DNA of 64,000 nt from Paenibacillus sedimenti (GTDB lineage Bacteria; Bacillota; Bacilli; Paenibacillales; NBRC-103111), in NCBI RefSeq assembly GCF_014534655.1, contig NZ_JACVVD010000013.1, positions 99,001-163,000 of the forward strand. Direction: 5' to 3'. Under the pieces are notes generated by a model. That model saw only the letters and a list, made by a program, of their open reading frames with translations. It was not told the origin of the DNA and did no database searches. Shown piece by piece: positions 44,618 to 54,024 of this stretch (positions within the stretch are counted from its first letter, which is position 1; each line of letters begins with the position of its first letter). A program made the position numbers and the translations under genes.

Positions 44618-47365
44618 TCATTCACCCTTTAACAGCCTCTGGAACTCGCTGAGACCTTTCATATCATAATCATTACCGACGAGTTCATCAAAGAGTGCCG
44701 AGAGGGAAGCCTCCGTTTCCTTTACCTCCGATTCGATCGCAGAGTATGTGACAGCGTATTTGTCAGAAAGGGCTTTGATTTTATGTACCAGAACATGAAT
44801 TACCGCATGGGGAAGTTGCTTGATACTCTCCGTAAGCGGAAAAATCCATTTTTGCTCAAGCAGTGCAAGCGCCTGTTCGTCGGAAAGCGATTCAATGGTT
44901 TCCTTGGTCTTCATATGCAAGGCTGCGGCATCCGCTTTTACCTGTGCTTTTACTTCTTTTTCTTCGGCCATCAACTTACTTACTTTTATAATTTTTGCTT
45001 CAAAGGATTCTTCCGGAAATTCAAAAACACATTGAAGCTCTGCTAAATAAGCATTTACAGCTTTTTTAGCATAGGTGCCATCATGGCTCGCTTCCATATT
45101 GGACCATACGACGTCGTCGTGTGCGCTGATAAAGGCAAGTTTGTCGGCTTTCCTGGAAAGTTCGGCATAGGCGTTAAGAGCCTTAATTTCCTGGGTATCG
45201 ACATCAGCATAGATTTCTTTAAGTTTTTCACTGACTTCTTTTGCGACGAACGCATCACTTGACTCGGTTGTCACGCTTGAATCCTTTTCTTCTTCGGAAA
45301 GTGAGTCGAGTATTTCATCATATTCAGAGGAGATTTCGGCAAGGCGGCCCTCTTTTTGCATAACCGCTTCATATTCATCCGAAAGAAGTGTCCGCTGCAC
45401 AAGTTCAAACGGAATAACATGACCGATCCAACCGTCCTGTACTTCTTCCTCTTTGCCGTCCTTCTTCTTAATGACCATGTTGGGATCAACCTTCTTAACA
45501 GCGTTGAAGCCCTCTGTCTGAATAACTTCAAGATCAACAGATGTTTTTGCCCACTCATCAGCAAGAATTTGATAGGCTTCGTATTTATTAATAAGCGGAA
45601 TGGAGGTAAGTCGGGCAAAAATTTCAGCACTCAATACAGCCTCTTCTTTTAAAACATTCAGGCTTGCCATATTAGTTATAAGCTCATTTTTCATGAAACT
45701 GTAAAAGTCCCCAAAAGCCCCCATGAAATTAGAAAAAAGAGATTTTACGGCGGGATGCTCATTGACAGTCTGTTCAATATTGCCAAATGTTAATTCAGCA
45801 TAAGGACCTTCACCTTTTGTAAACAAGGCCTCTTTTAATTCCGGGAAAGCACCCCAGTACTCACCAAGTTCAGCAATTTCGCTCATTGGAATGCCGCCAA
45901 ACATAGAAGCAAATAGGTCCCACTTTTCAACGCCTTCGGAAGAATCAACATATCTCGAAATATACAAGTTGTATTCATTTCGGCGGATTTCCTCACGACT
46001 GACTTTCCTTGAGAATTTGTCAATATCGACTCTGGCAATTACAGCATCAACGATCTTTTTAATATCAGATGCTCTGAGCATATTGTTCTTGTTAACTTTA
46101 ATAAAGCCTTTGGATGCATCAATAATCAAAACATCAGTATTCTCACGCTTTTGCTTCAAAACCATGATGACTGTCGGAATTTCCGTACCAAAGAAAATAT
46201 TGGAAGGAAGCCCAATGATAGCATCGATGTGATTGCCTTCAACAAGATTTCTTCGAATCTGGCCCTCTTCACCTCCACGGAATAAAACACCATGAGGAAG
46301 AACTATCGTCATGATGCCGTCCGGCTTAAGATGAAATAAGTCGTGAAGCAAGAAAGCATAATCGGCTTTTGATTTCGGAGCTAGACCGAAACGTGCGTAG
46401 CGAGGGTCTGTTTCCTTATTGCTCGGGTCCCAATGCTGAGAGTATGGGGGATTGGAAACAACCGCATCCACATAAAGTGGATTGTACGTTTCAATCGGGT
46501 TGGCTTCATCAAAGTACGGCCAATCATCTTCCAAAGTATCACCATTGCGGGTAACGATATTATCCGGAAGGATGCCACGCATAATTAAATTCATACGAGT
46601 CAGGTTGAATGTATTCTGCTTTAGTTCCTGTGCAAAGTATTTAATGTTGTCTTCATCATTAATATACTTTGCAACAGAACGACCGATGTTGATCAAAAGG
46701 GAGCCCGAACCGCTCGTCGGGTCGTAAATGTTGATTTCCGTCCTATCTTTCAGATGGCCTGCAACAATTTCGGACATAAGAAGGGATACTTCATGCGGCG
46801 TGTAAAATTCTCCTGCCTTTTTTCCAGCATTGGCTGCAAACATGCTAATCAGATATTCATAAATGAAGCCAAGGACATCATAGTCCTGCTTTCCATTCAT
46901 TGGAATATCTTTAATCATATGAATTAGATCGCTTATCGCTTTGGTTCGAGAAGCGGAGTTGTCACCGAGTTTGCTCAAACCAATTTGCAAGGTATTGAAT
47001 ATCCCCTCGAATACCATCTTATAAGAGGGATTAATCAGACGGTTGAATGCTGATAAGGCATCCGTGACATTAGACACATCGAAATCTTTGCCCATTTTGA
47101 GCCATGTTGAGAACAGGTCCTTGTAAGCAATAAAATATCCGACACGTTCACGAACATACTTTACGGTTTCGGCATCGTCTTCAACAAGCGTCTCGATATC
47201 TTCCTGGGGAAAGCCTTCTTCTTTTAGAAACTTTAACTCCCTGTCCGAAAGATACTTATAAAATATGAAGCCTAGAATGTAATCTTTATATTCGTTGGCC
47301 TCGATTTTTGAGCGCATTTTATTAGCGGATTCCCATATTTTCGTGGCAAGTTGTTGCTTATTCAT
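44618..47365 (-). CDS. hsdM: Type I restriction-modification methyltransferase subunit
   Basis: 915 residues, ATG after GGAGGATTATC. N-terminal HsdM helical domain (WESANKMRSKIEANEYKDYI), then N6-adenine methyltransferase motifs DPTSGSGSLLI (motif I, SAM binding) and VVSNPPYS (motif IV, catalytic NPPY) near 215-310. The C-terminal 400 residues are an extra helical extension rich in Glu/Lys, longer than the about 500-residue classical HsdM but like large Firmicute versions. First gene of hsdM-hsdS-hsdR-PIN. Confidence 0.93.
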   Translation of the reverse strand: MNKQQLATKIWESANKMRSKIEANEYKDYILGFIFYKYLSDRELKFLKEEGFPQEDIETLVEDDAETVKYVRERVGYFIAYKDLFSTWLKMGKDFDVSNVTDALSAFNRLINPSYKMVFEGIFNTLQIGLSKLGDNSASRTKAISDLIHMIKDIPMNGKQDYDVLGFIYEYLISMFAANAGKKAGEFYTPHEVSLLMSEIVAGHLKDRTEINIYDPTSGSGSLLINIGRSVAKYINDEDNIKYFAQELKQNTFNLTRMNLIMRGILPDNIVTRNGDTLEDDWPYFDEANPIETYNPLYVDAVVSNPPYSQHWDPSNKETDPRYARFGLAPKSKADYAFLLHDLFHLKPDGIMTIVLPHGVLFRGGEEGQIRRNLVEGNHIDAIIGLPSNIFFGTEIPTVIMVLKQKRENTDVLIIDASKGFIKVNKNNMLRASDIKKIVDAVIARVDIDKFSRKVSREEIRRNEYNLYISRYVDSSEGVEKWDLFASMFGGIPMSEIAELGEYWGAFPELKEALFTKGEGPYAELTFGNIEQTVNEHPAVKSLFSNFMGAFGDFYSFMKNELITNMASLNVLKEEAVLSAEIFARLTSIPLINKYEAYQILADEWAKTSVDLEVIQTEGFNAVKKVDPNMVIKKKDGKEEEVQDGWIGHVIPFELVQRTLLSDEYEAVMQKEGRLAEISSEYDEILDSLSEEEKDSSVTTESSDAFVAKEVSEKLKEIYADVDTQEIKALNAYAELSRKADKLAFISAHDDVVWSNMEASHDGTYAKKAVNAYLAELQCVFEFPEESFEAKIIKVSKLMAEEKEVKAQVKADAAALHMKTKETIESLSDEQALALLEQKWIFPLTESIKQLPHAVIHVLVHKIKALSDKYAVTYSAIESEVKETEASLSALFDELVGNDYDMKGLSEFQRLLKGE

Positions 47366-47822
47366 GATAATCCTCCAATTTCATATCTTTACGGTTTGTT
47401 TTAAGTTCGCTCATCATCATTCTGTAATACTGCCCCTACTCAAGTTTATCAAAAATCAACTTAAACACTTTATACTGTGCGGCATTCGTGCAGTCGTCCA
47501 CAAAATGGAGGTCTTCACTAATTCCGTTGGGCTATGGTGGTAACTTTCACCTTTTATGTTCACTCTGCTCGAGTGATTCAGGCGACGTTCGAGTATATTT
47601 AGCAGCATTCTGCTTAGTTAGCCCGTAAACAAAGTTATGATACGCAGTACTCATTTAAAAGCACCATCCTGTCAGTTCCTAATTCTATATTATACAAGAA
47701 AAGAAACTAATTCGACAGGATAGGTCTTGATTCCTTGTTTCCATAATTGGTAATTTAGAAGGTTCTTCCATGCTTTATGTCGAAATTAGTCTTTTCAATT
47801 ACTACATATGGGGGTATTCTGC
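47366..47822. other. Divergent intergenic region with small remnants
   Basis: Between the minus-strand hsd operon and the plus-strand TrlF-like gene; promoters for both should lie here. On the minus strand, coding-like text (DLHFVDDCTNAAQYKVFKLI, then TAG at 47436, then QYYRMMMSELKTNRKDM) runs up to hsdM, and a 35-codon ORF occupies 47547-47654. Either could be remnants of a lost upstream gene. Confidence 0.4.
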
Positions 47823-50594
47823 ATGTCTTACCAAGGAATGAGATGGTACAAGTGTGATTTTCAAATGCAAACACCAGGTGACCCTAATAATTGGCTTCAA
47901 AGTGACCCGGCGCACTTGAAAAAGGAACATTCTCAAGATGAATTAATTAGATCCGTTGACTTATATTTGACCCGGTGCCACGAAGTCGGATTAGAAGTAG
48001 TGTGCATTACCGATCATAACTTTATTGGCATTGATTACCTACGTGTATTGAAGGGTAGAAACGATTACATTGCGAATCAATTGCAGAAGCCTCCTTTGGT
48101 TATTTTCCCTGGTTTTGAGATAGAGGTTTCTCAAGGATTAGGTATTCATTTGCTTTGTATTTTTGATGTAAATAAGCCGCTTCATGATATCGACGATATC
48201 GTAACGCAATTAGGACTTACTAGGTCCGAACGTGTTAGAAACGGGAATATTGTACCGTTGCCACAAGCTACATTTGATCGTATTGAAAAGATCGTGCAAG
48301 AAGATCATAACGGAGTCATTATCGCCGCTCACCCCCTATCGGATAGCGGTCTCCTAAATGACGATTTTCTTACAGAATTCTTTCAAAGGGACATGTTCCT
48401 AAATCCGAAATTGCTGGCGCTAGAGCTCCCGAAGCCGCTTGCTGATTTTTCCGTAAATATGCAGAGATTAATTACTGCGGATGTAGCTTGTCACGCCGAG
48501 TGGAAAAGAGAACGAAGAATAGCTGCTGTCATGTCATCGGATGCATATAGTATTAATGAAAGTTCTAAAGGCTACATAGGTAAAAGACATACATGGGTCA
48601 AGATGTCCGACCCTTCATTAAAATCCATCATTCAAGCTTTCCTTGATCATGAACGAATAGCGTTGAGTCCAAATAATCCTAACGAAAATGTTAGACATGA
48701 CAAGATTATTTCTCTATCCATAGAAAACGCTGCCTTTCTTGACGATCAAACGATTCATTTATCCCCTCATTTAAATTGTATTATAGGCGGTAGGGGTTCA
48801 GGTAAATCGTCAATTCTTGAATATATCCGGCTCGCTGTATCTCATAATCAAGATCTAAATGAAACAGAGCAGATTCAAAGAGTTAGAAGAACGTTACCTC
48901 CAACATCAGTGGTAAGGCTCACTTGGGAGGGTCTAAATGGACTAACGGATACTTTTGAATACGATATCGCCTCACAAAATGCGAGAATTATTAGTAGAGA
49001 AGCACAAGATCCTGCAACTATCTTGAGGAACTTGAAAGTTCAAGTATTCAGTCAGCGAGAAATATCCGAAATTGCTCAAGAACAGAAAAGTTTATCAATA
49101 TTGATTGACACCATTTCCGGCTCAGAGCTTGACAGACTAAAATCGAAGGAAATTGAGTTGAGATCGACCATCCAAAATTTATTTCAATCGAGAAATACCA
49201 TCGAGCGTCTCAAGAATGAGCGTAATACCCTTCTTCAAGAGATTAGCGAGATTCAAAGACAATGGAATGCATTCGTGTCTGTACAGGCGGAAAACGAGCG
49301 TAGGAATAAGGCTTTGGTTGCAGAAAACTACATCCATGAAGTCTTAGAGGAGACCAAGCAACTCGTTGCATCTTGGAACGAACAAATTAAATCATCCACA
49401 AGGGAACATGCTGATCTTGTTAAACAAGATTGGTTAGATGATCCTTTCTTTGACGACTTAAATGTGGGATTAAGAGCCGCGAAACAAGAATTAGAAAAAG
49501 GCGTGGAAGCTGCATTAATAAAATATTCCGAAGCAGTGGACAGTCTTACGGAGAAAAACGAGAAATGGGAAGCAATAACAGTTGCTATTCAACAAACAAA
49601 AACAGATTTTATTGCTGCCTGCCATGAAAAAGGTGTTCACCCTGATCAGCTTGAAGTTATGAAGGAGCTAGAGCACAGCATTCAATTAAAAGAACAAGAT
49701 TTGGATGAGAGAGAAAAAAAATTAGCCAACTCTTCGCAAGAAATTGAAAAACTATTTTCGAGCATTGGAACTCTTCATGATACTTGGCTCGCACAGACAA
49801 CGCTGAAGACTGAAAAAATCTATTCAATTTTGGCATCCGGATCTATTCCTTATACGAGGCAGGGTTCCCCTTTCATATCCGTTGAAATCTTCAAATGTAG
49901 AGATCAGGAGCATTTCAAGCAGATATGGGGTACGAACCATAACATTCGCGGTAACACTCGTCTAGGGAGAAATTGGGATACAATTGGCGAAAAATTGTTT
50001 CAATCATTTGAAGTAAGCGAAGACTTGACTCCATGGACATTACTCACGCAGTGGCTAGAAAATGTGGAACTGATGCCTTCCGAGCTAAGAGGATACCATG
50101 GTGAGCTTAATGCATATCTCACGGGAGAAGGTATTGGATATTGGGAGACAATGCAAGTCACTCGAATTAATGACAGAATCAATATCACATTATATCGGGA
50201 TGATGGAACTCGCGCTGGTTCTCTGGATGACGGTGGACTTTCCGACGGACAAAAGAACACTGCGATTTTAGCATTACTTTTTGCTCATGGAACAAATCCT
50301 TTACTTATTGACCAACCAGAAGATGAGCTGGATTCTGATTTCATTTATAATCAACTGGTTCCACTTTTGAGAAGGGTCAAACACAACCGCCAAATCATCC
50401 TTGCTACACACAACGCTAATATTCCGGTCAACGGAGATTGCGAATTGCTCTATGCATTACACACCGAAATGGGCAAAGGCATTCTGAAGGCTGAAGGCGG
50501 ACTTGAGAAACCGCATGTCAAAGAAGCCGTGTTAGACATCATGGAGGGATCTAGGGAAGCATTTAAGCGAAGACAAGAGAAATATAATTTCTAG
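47823..50594 (+). CDS. TrlF-like protein: PHP domain fused to SMC-type ATPase
   Basis: 923 residues from the ATG at 47823, 10 nt after GGGGG; an ATG five codons earlier is less well placed. The PHP phosphoesterase part covers about 10-300 (KCDFQMQTPGD, VVCITDHNFIGID, VIIAAHPLSD). The ATPase has Walker A GGRGSGKSS (about 325), a long coiled coil with CHEKGVHP at its tip, the ABC signature DGGLSDGQKNTAIL and Walker B LLIDQPEDELD. This matches TrlF-type PHP/ATPase proteins found in defence loci. Single-gene unit; it ends in TAG and is followed by a bidirectional terminator. Confidence 0.85.
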   Translation: MSYQGMRWYKCDFQMQTPGDPNNWLQSDPAHLKKEHSQDELIRSVDLYLTRCHEVGLEVVCITDHNFIGIDYLRVLKGRNDYIANQLQKPPLVIFPGFEIEVSQGLGIHLLCIFDVNKPLHDIDDIVTQLGLTRSERVRNGNIVPLPQATFDRIEKIVQEDHNGVIIAAHPLSDSGLLNDDFLTEFFQRDMFLNPKLLALELPKPLADFSVNMQRLITADVACHAEWKRERRIAAVMSSDAYSINESSKGYIGKRHTWVKMSDPSLKSIIQAFLDHERIALSPNNPNENVRHDKIISLSIENAAFLDDQTIHLSPHLNCIIGGRGSGKSSILEYIRLAVSHNQDLNETEQIQRVRRTLPPTSVVRLTWEGLNGLTDTFEYDIASQNARIISREAQDPATILRNLKVQVFSQREISEIAQEQKSLSILIDTISGSELDRLKSKEIELRSTIQNLFQSRNTIERLKNERNTLLQEISEIQRQWNAFVSVQAENERRNKALVAENYIHEVLEETKQLVASWNEQIKSSTREHADLVKQDWLDDPFFDDLNVGLRAAKQELEKGVEAALIKYSEAVDSLTEKNEKWEAITVAIQQTKTDFIAACHEKGVHPDQLEVMKELEHSIQLKEQDLDEREKKLANSSQEIEKLFSSIGTLHDTWLAQTTLKTEKIYSILASGSIPYTRQGSPFISVEIFKCRDQEHFKQIWGTNHNIRGNTRLGRNWDTIGEKLFQSFEVSEDLTPWTLLTQWLENVELMPSELRGYHGELNAYLTGEGIGYWETMQVTRINDRINITLYRDDGTRAGSLDDGGLSDGQKNTAILALLFAHGTNPLLIDQPEDELDSDFIYNQLVPLLRRVKHNRQIILATHNANIPVNGDCELLYALHTEMGKGILKAEGGLEKPHVKEAVLDIMEGSREAFKRRQEKYNF

Positions 50595-51010
50595 CCGGTT
50601 CAAGTTTCAACTTTATATCAATTTAAGGCTTCGGGATTTCCAAATAATTGTCCTTTAACAAAACAACTTAAACAAATTGTAAGCATAGCATAAACGCTAT
50701 CCACATATCCTTCCATTAAAATGCAGTTGTCAACTCTAATTTGACAACTGCATTTTCTGTTATCTCTTTGTTTTACCGTATTCATGGGAGGTTGCGAGTT
50801 GAAATTCAGTCGCAAATCACAAAATGTCATTTCTATATTATATCTGTGATACATAAGATGATGATGATGCCAGCAAGTGTAGAAACAATGTTTTACCTAA
50901 GGAAAGCACCATGGACATATAGTTTCTTCAAAAACAATACTTAACATTGCCCTTTGAGCAAAATCGTTTAAGCCTACAACGTGTGACATGTATTACGTTG
51001 AAAACATGAA
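50595..51010. other. Convergent intergenic region
   Basis: Between the TrlF-like gene (plus) and the XRE gene (minus). Apart from the perfect terminator hairpin at 50718-50756 nothing coding was recognised. Confidence 0.5.
50718..50756. terminator. Bidirectional terminator
   Basis: Perfect inverted repeat AAAATGCAGTTGTCAA / TTGACAACTGCATTTT with a 7-base loop, A-run on one side and T-run on the other, between two convergent genes. Confidence 0.9.
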
Positions 51011-51346
51011 CTAAATATATCTTTTAAGTTTAATTCCAATAATCTCTATAATCTCATCTTGATCATCGTTATTTAGTTTTCTGAATCCAGAAATCAATTT
51101 GGTTTCCTTCTCATTAAGATTGATGCTATATGTATCTTCGGCTGATCCGATGATTAACCATTCTATACCAACCTTAAATTTTTCTTGTATTACAATAAGT
51201 ATATCAACTGACGGCTTGTACTTATCTTGTTCCAGTTCGCTAAGGGTACCTTGTGATACGCCGATCATATTGGCAAATTCAATTTGATTTAATTGATTGT
51301 TCTTTCTTATCCCCCTAATTCTCTCCCCTAAGGTTGACAATTCCAT
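51011..51346 (-). CDS. XRE-family regulator next to the Tn7-like right end
   Basis: 111 residues from the ATG at 51346. HTH about residues 5-60 (LGERIRGIRKNNQLNQIEF, VSQGTLSELEQ), then IEWLIIG and a C-terminal helix (ETKLISGFRKLNNDDQDEII). About half of the residues match the XRE protein at 4437-4793, and it also matches the truncated copy at 3557-3673. It is the first gene inside the right end, reads inward, and is separated from glmS by the end repeats and the conserved leader hairpin. It is probably an autoregulator that may also control transposition or cargo. Confidence 0.88.
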   Translation of the reverse strand: MELSTLGERIRGIRKNNQLNQIEFANMIGVSQGTLSELEQDKYKPSVDILIVIQEKFKVGIEWLIIGSAEDTYSINLNEKETKLISGFRKLNNDDQDEIIEIIGIKLKRYI

Positions 51347-51367
51347 CACCCCAACATTAGAAATAAA

Positions 51368-51394
51368 GTCCCGATGAAGATGTTCCATCGGGAC
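51368..51394 (-). terminator. Conserved leader hairpin upstream of XRE gene
   Basis: GTCCCGATG / CATCGGGAC stem with a 9-nt loop, followed on the sense strand by TTTATTTC. Third copy of the stem found at 3685-3712 and 4826-4851. Its position 20 nt before the XRE start and about 300 bp downstream of glmS suits a terminator that blocks glmS read-through. Confidence 0.8.
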
Positions 51395-51419
51395 TGACTC
51401 AGTAGTAGTTCCACCGTTT

Positions 51420-51660
51420 AATCGGACAGTTAAAAACTCACGTATTATGACGAAGTTAAATATAATTTTTAACTCTTATTTTCTTTAACATTGTCATAAT
51501 CCGTTAAGCCAACAGTATTTCAATTTTTCATTTGTTTCCTCTGCAAAATCCCCATACAGTGCGAAAAAATACTCGAAAAACATTTGATTTTAATGACATT
51601 TTGTTATTATATTCACTGCCAAATTTAATTATTTTTACTGACAGGATTAATTATTACTCA
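51420..51660 (-). repeat. Putative right end of Tn7-like element with TnsB-type sites
   Basis: The outer 22 bp (51639-51660) are the inverted copy of the repeat at 4980. Further motif copies on the minus strand are ATAATAACAAAATGTCATT (near 51590-51610) and CGTCATAAT (about 51443-51453), plus one in the opposite orientation (TTGTCATAATCC, 51491-51502). GTTAAAAACT/GTTAAATATA stretches lie close to the XRE leader. The outer edge is 30 bp from the glmS stop, as for attTn7 insertions. Confidence 0.7.
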
Positions 51661-51690
51661 GAACAAAAAAATCTTCAGGATCGTCTAGTT

Positions 51691-53520
51691 TTACTCTACT
51701 GTCACGCTCTTCGCCAAATTCCGCGGCTTATCCACATCATTACCACGCGCCAAAGACGCATAGTAAGATAGCAATTGCAACGGCACAACGGCAAGCGCTG
51801 GTGACAATACATCCAGCGTCTTCGGAATCACAAAGGTGCTGTCAACGGACTTCTGCAGCTCCATTTCGCCTTCTACGGCGATACCCAACACGTTAGCGCC
51901 GCGTGCTTTCACTTCTTTAATGTTGCTTACAGTTTTCTCCAGCAGCTCGTGTTGAGTAGCCAATGCGATAACTGGAACGCCATCCTCGATAAGCGCCAAG
52001 GTACCATGCTTCAACTCGCCTGCTGCATAAGCTTCGGAGTGGATATAGGAAATTTCCTTCAGCTTCAAGGAGCCTTCCAACGCTACCGCATAATCCAAAC
52101 CACGACCGATGAAGAAGAGGTTGTCATGTTTAGCCATCTCTTCGGCTACACCTTTAATTGCTTCAGCTTGTTCCAGGATCGCTTCTACCTGTGTAGGAAG
52201 CTCCTTCAAAGCGGCAATCGTCTCTTCAATCTCTGTAATCGACTGCGTTCCCAACGTTTGAGCCAGATGCAGCCCAAACAAATAAAAAGCAATCAATTGC
52301 GATGTATAAGCCTTTGTTGACGCTACCGCGATCTCAGGCCCCGCCCAAGTCGTGATGATGTCGTCCGCTTCGCGGGCTACTGAGCTGCCCACCACATTCG
52401 TGATTGCCATCACGCGCGCTCCACATCGTTTTGCTTCACGAAGCGCAGCCAACGTATCTGCCGTTTCACCGGATTGACTCACAACAATCACGAGCGTGTC
52501 CTTCGTAATAATCGGTGAGCGATAACGATATTCGGATGCTACATCCGTTTCAACCGGAATGCGAGCTAGCTTCTCGATGACATATTTTCCAACCATACCT
52601 GCATGATACGCCGTACCACAAGCTACAATATGAACACGGCTGATATTACGAATCTCTTCAGGCGTCATCGACAATTCATTTAACGTTACTCGGCTTCCAT
52701 TTATCGAAATGCGACTTCCCATCGTATCGCGATAAGCTTTAGGCTGTTCATGGATTTCTTTCAACATAAAATGATCAAATCCGGCTTTTTCAGCTGTAAT
52801 AATGTCCCAATCGACATGGAACATTTCCCGGGAAATAAAATTGCCTTCGAGGGTCATTAATTCGACACCTTCTCTGGTCAATAGTGCCATTTCGCCATCG
52901 TTCAAAATAAATACATTACGCGTATATTCCAAAATAGCCGGGATATCCGAACCAATAAAGTTCTCGCCTTCACCGATACCGATGATGAGAGGACTAGCTT
53001 GTCGAACTGCCACCAATCGATCCGGTTCGAGTTCAGTCAAAACACCCAGTGCGAAAGCACCGGTCATGCGTTTAACCGCCTTCTGAACGGCTTTCAGAAT
53101 ATCTCCTTCATACAAATCGGCAATCAGGTGAGAAATGACCTCCGTATCCGTTTCCGATACGAACACATGCCCTTTGGCCATCAATTCTTCCTTTAAGCTA
53201 ATGTAATTCTCAATAATCCCATTATGCACGACGGAAAATTTCATCGAGTTGTCCGTATGCGGGTGCGAATTCACATCGGATGGCTTACCGTGCGTCGCCC
53301 AGCGCGTATGCCCGATTCCAACGCTTCCGTTCAGAGGAGCTTCCTCCAGCTTGGATTCAAGGTTCGCAATCCGTCCCTTTGCTTTTTGAATTTGCAGCCC
53401 GCTCGCCGTATATACAGCTACACCAGCCGAATCATAGCCCCGGTACTCGAGTTTTTTGAGACCTTCCAGTAGAATTTCTTGAGAATTACGCTTGCCGATA
53501 TATCCAACGATTCCGCACAT
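51691..53520 (-). CDS. glmS: Glutamine-fructose-6-phosphate aminotransferase (isomerizing)
   Basis: 609 residues from the ATG that gives MCGIVGYIG; Cys2 is the glutaminase nucleophile after Met removal (upstream in-frame codons are ignored for that reason). Glutaminase domain about 1-220 (HTRWATHG, NGIIENY), two SIS sugar-isomerase domains (VACGTAYHAG, VVSQSGETADTL) and the conserved end PRNLAKSVTVE. Makes glucosamine-6-phosphate for cell-wall synthesis. Controlled by the glmS ribozyme in its leader. Its 3' end is the classical TnsD recognition site, and a Tn7-like end follows 30 bp downstream. Confidence 0.97.
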   Translation of the reverse strand: MCGIVGYIGKRNSQEILLEGLKKLEYRGYDSAGVAVYTASGLQIQKAKGRIANLESKLEEAPLNGSVGIGHTRWATHGKPSDVNSHPHTDNSMKFSVVHNGIIENYISLKEELMAKGHVFVSETDTEVISHLIADLYEGDILKAVQKAVKRMTGAFALGVLTELEPDRLVAVRQASPLIIGIGEGENFIGSDIPAILEYTRNVFILNDGEMALLTREGVELMTLEGNFISREMFHVDWDIITAEKAGFDHFMLKEIHEQPKAYRDTMGSRISINGSRVTLNELSMTPEEIRNISRVHIVACGTAYHAGMVGKYVIEKLARIPVETDVASEYRYRSPIITKDTLVIVVSQSGETADTLAALREAKRCGARVMAITNVVGSSVAREADDIITTWAGPEIAVASTKAYTSQLIAFYLFGLHLAQTLGTQSITEIEETIAALKELPTQVEAILEQAEAIKGVAEEMAKHDNLFFIGRGLDYAVALEGSLKLKEISYIHSEAYAAGELKHGTLALIEDGVPVIALATQHELLEKTVSNIKEVKARGANVLGIAVEGEMELQKSVDSTFVIPKTLDVLSPALAVVPLQLLSYYASLARGNDVDKPRNLAKSVTVE

Positions 53521-53654
53521 AGTGTAGTACCTCCATAGTTTTATAAGCCTCTGAATGTAAGGCTGTTTGTCAAAGATCCTGATTTTGTTCTCATACCAAA
53601 TAAAGCACAACATCTATAATAACGATCAATAAGTTCTTATTTATGTTGCTAGCA

Positions 53655-53822
53655 TGTTGGAATCTTGTCAGCCCGGTCGCCCGAGCGTTTTTGCCTTCCA
53701 ACTTAACGGTACTCTAGCTTCTTACCGGAAGGTCCCCGCCGAATGTTTCGAACACCTTCACCTCGTCAACTCGTTCGCGCAGTATCATACTTTTCCGTCC
53801 CGCTTGCGAGTTCTGGCGCTAT
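53655..53822 (-). promoter_or_regulatory. glmS ribozyme (self-cleaving riboswitch)
   Basis: The glmS leader on the minus strand contains the ribozyme core: AGCGCCAGAACTCGCAAGCG at the cleavage site (cut expected between 53820 and 53819), GAGTTGACGAGGTGAAGG, TTCGAAACATTCGGCGGGG and CCTTCCGG. These are the conserved segments of the family in the right order and spacing. Glucosamine-6-phosphate acts as cofactor for self-cleavage, which lowers glmS mRNA. The 3' limit is approximate. Confidence 0.93.
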
Positions 53823-53972
53823 TGTTACTTGGTCAACCTCTACCCTGCCTTTCCTTCTTGAGTAAGGGAATTATGAAAATTTGCAAAAACCTCTTTACAT
53901 CATATTCATTTTAGAGCTTCTACGCAACATTTTTTTCTTGAAACCGGCACCTGTTCTATACAAAATAAGCGA

Positions 53973-54006
53973 ATCCCCCTTCAAGCAATCAACCAAGAAA
54001 GGGGAT
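53973..54006 (-). terminator. Possible terminator after glmM
   Basis: On the minus strand ATCCCCTTT and AAGGGGGAT arms with a 15-nt loop, 19 bp downstream of the glmM stop; the T-tract is weak (TCGCTTATTTTG). Confidence 0.5.
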
Positions 54007-54024
54007 CCCCAATCACTATAATCT

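Larger units (their letters stand above)
4980..51660. mobile_element. Tn7-like element or composite island at attTn7 (downstream of glmS)
   Basis: The 22 bp beginning TGAGTAATAATTAATCC are repeated perfectly in inverted orientation at 4980-5001 and 51639-51660, with the ends facing inward. The right end lies 30 bp beyond the glmS stop codon. Each end carries additional related motifs (see the two end entries). The interval holds two tniQ/tnsD genes, tnsC, tnsB, a decayed tnsA, and defence-type cargo. The 5-bp flanks (AAATG left, GAACA right) do not match, so no target-site duplication is seen; the two ends may come from different insertion events, or the boundary is off by a few bases. The tns operon reads toward the left end, unlike Tn7, in which tnsA is next to the glmS-proximal end. 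Confidence 0.75.

Noticed and set aside
5442..47438. Pyrrolysine or amber recoding as an explanation for the TAG codons
   Set aside because: No pyl genes or suppressor tRNA in the window, tnsA has a deletion as well, and TAG ends intact genes; decay is simpler.
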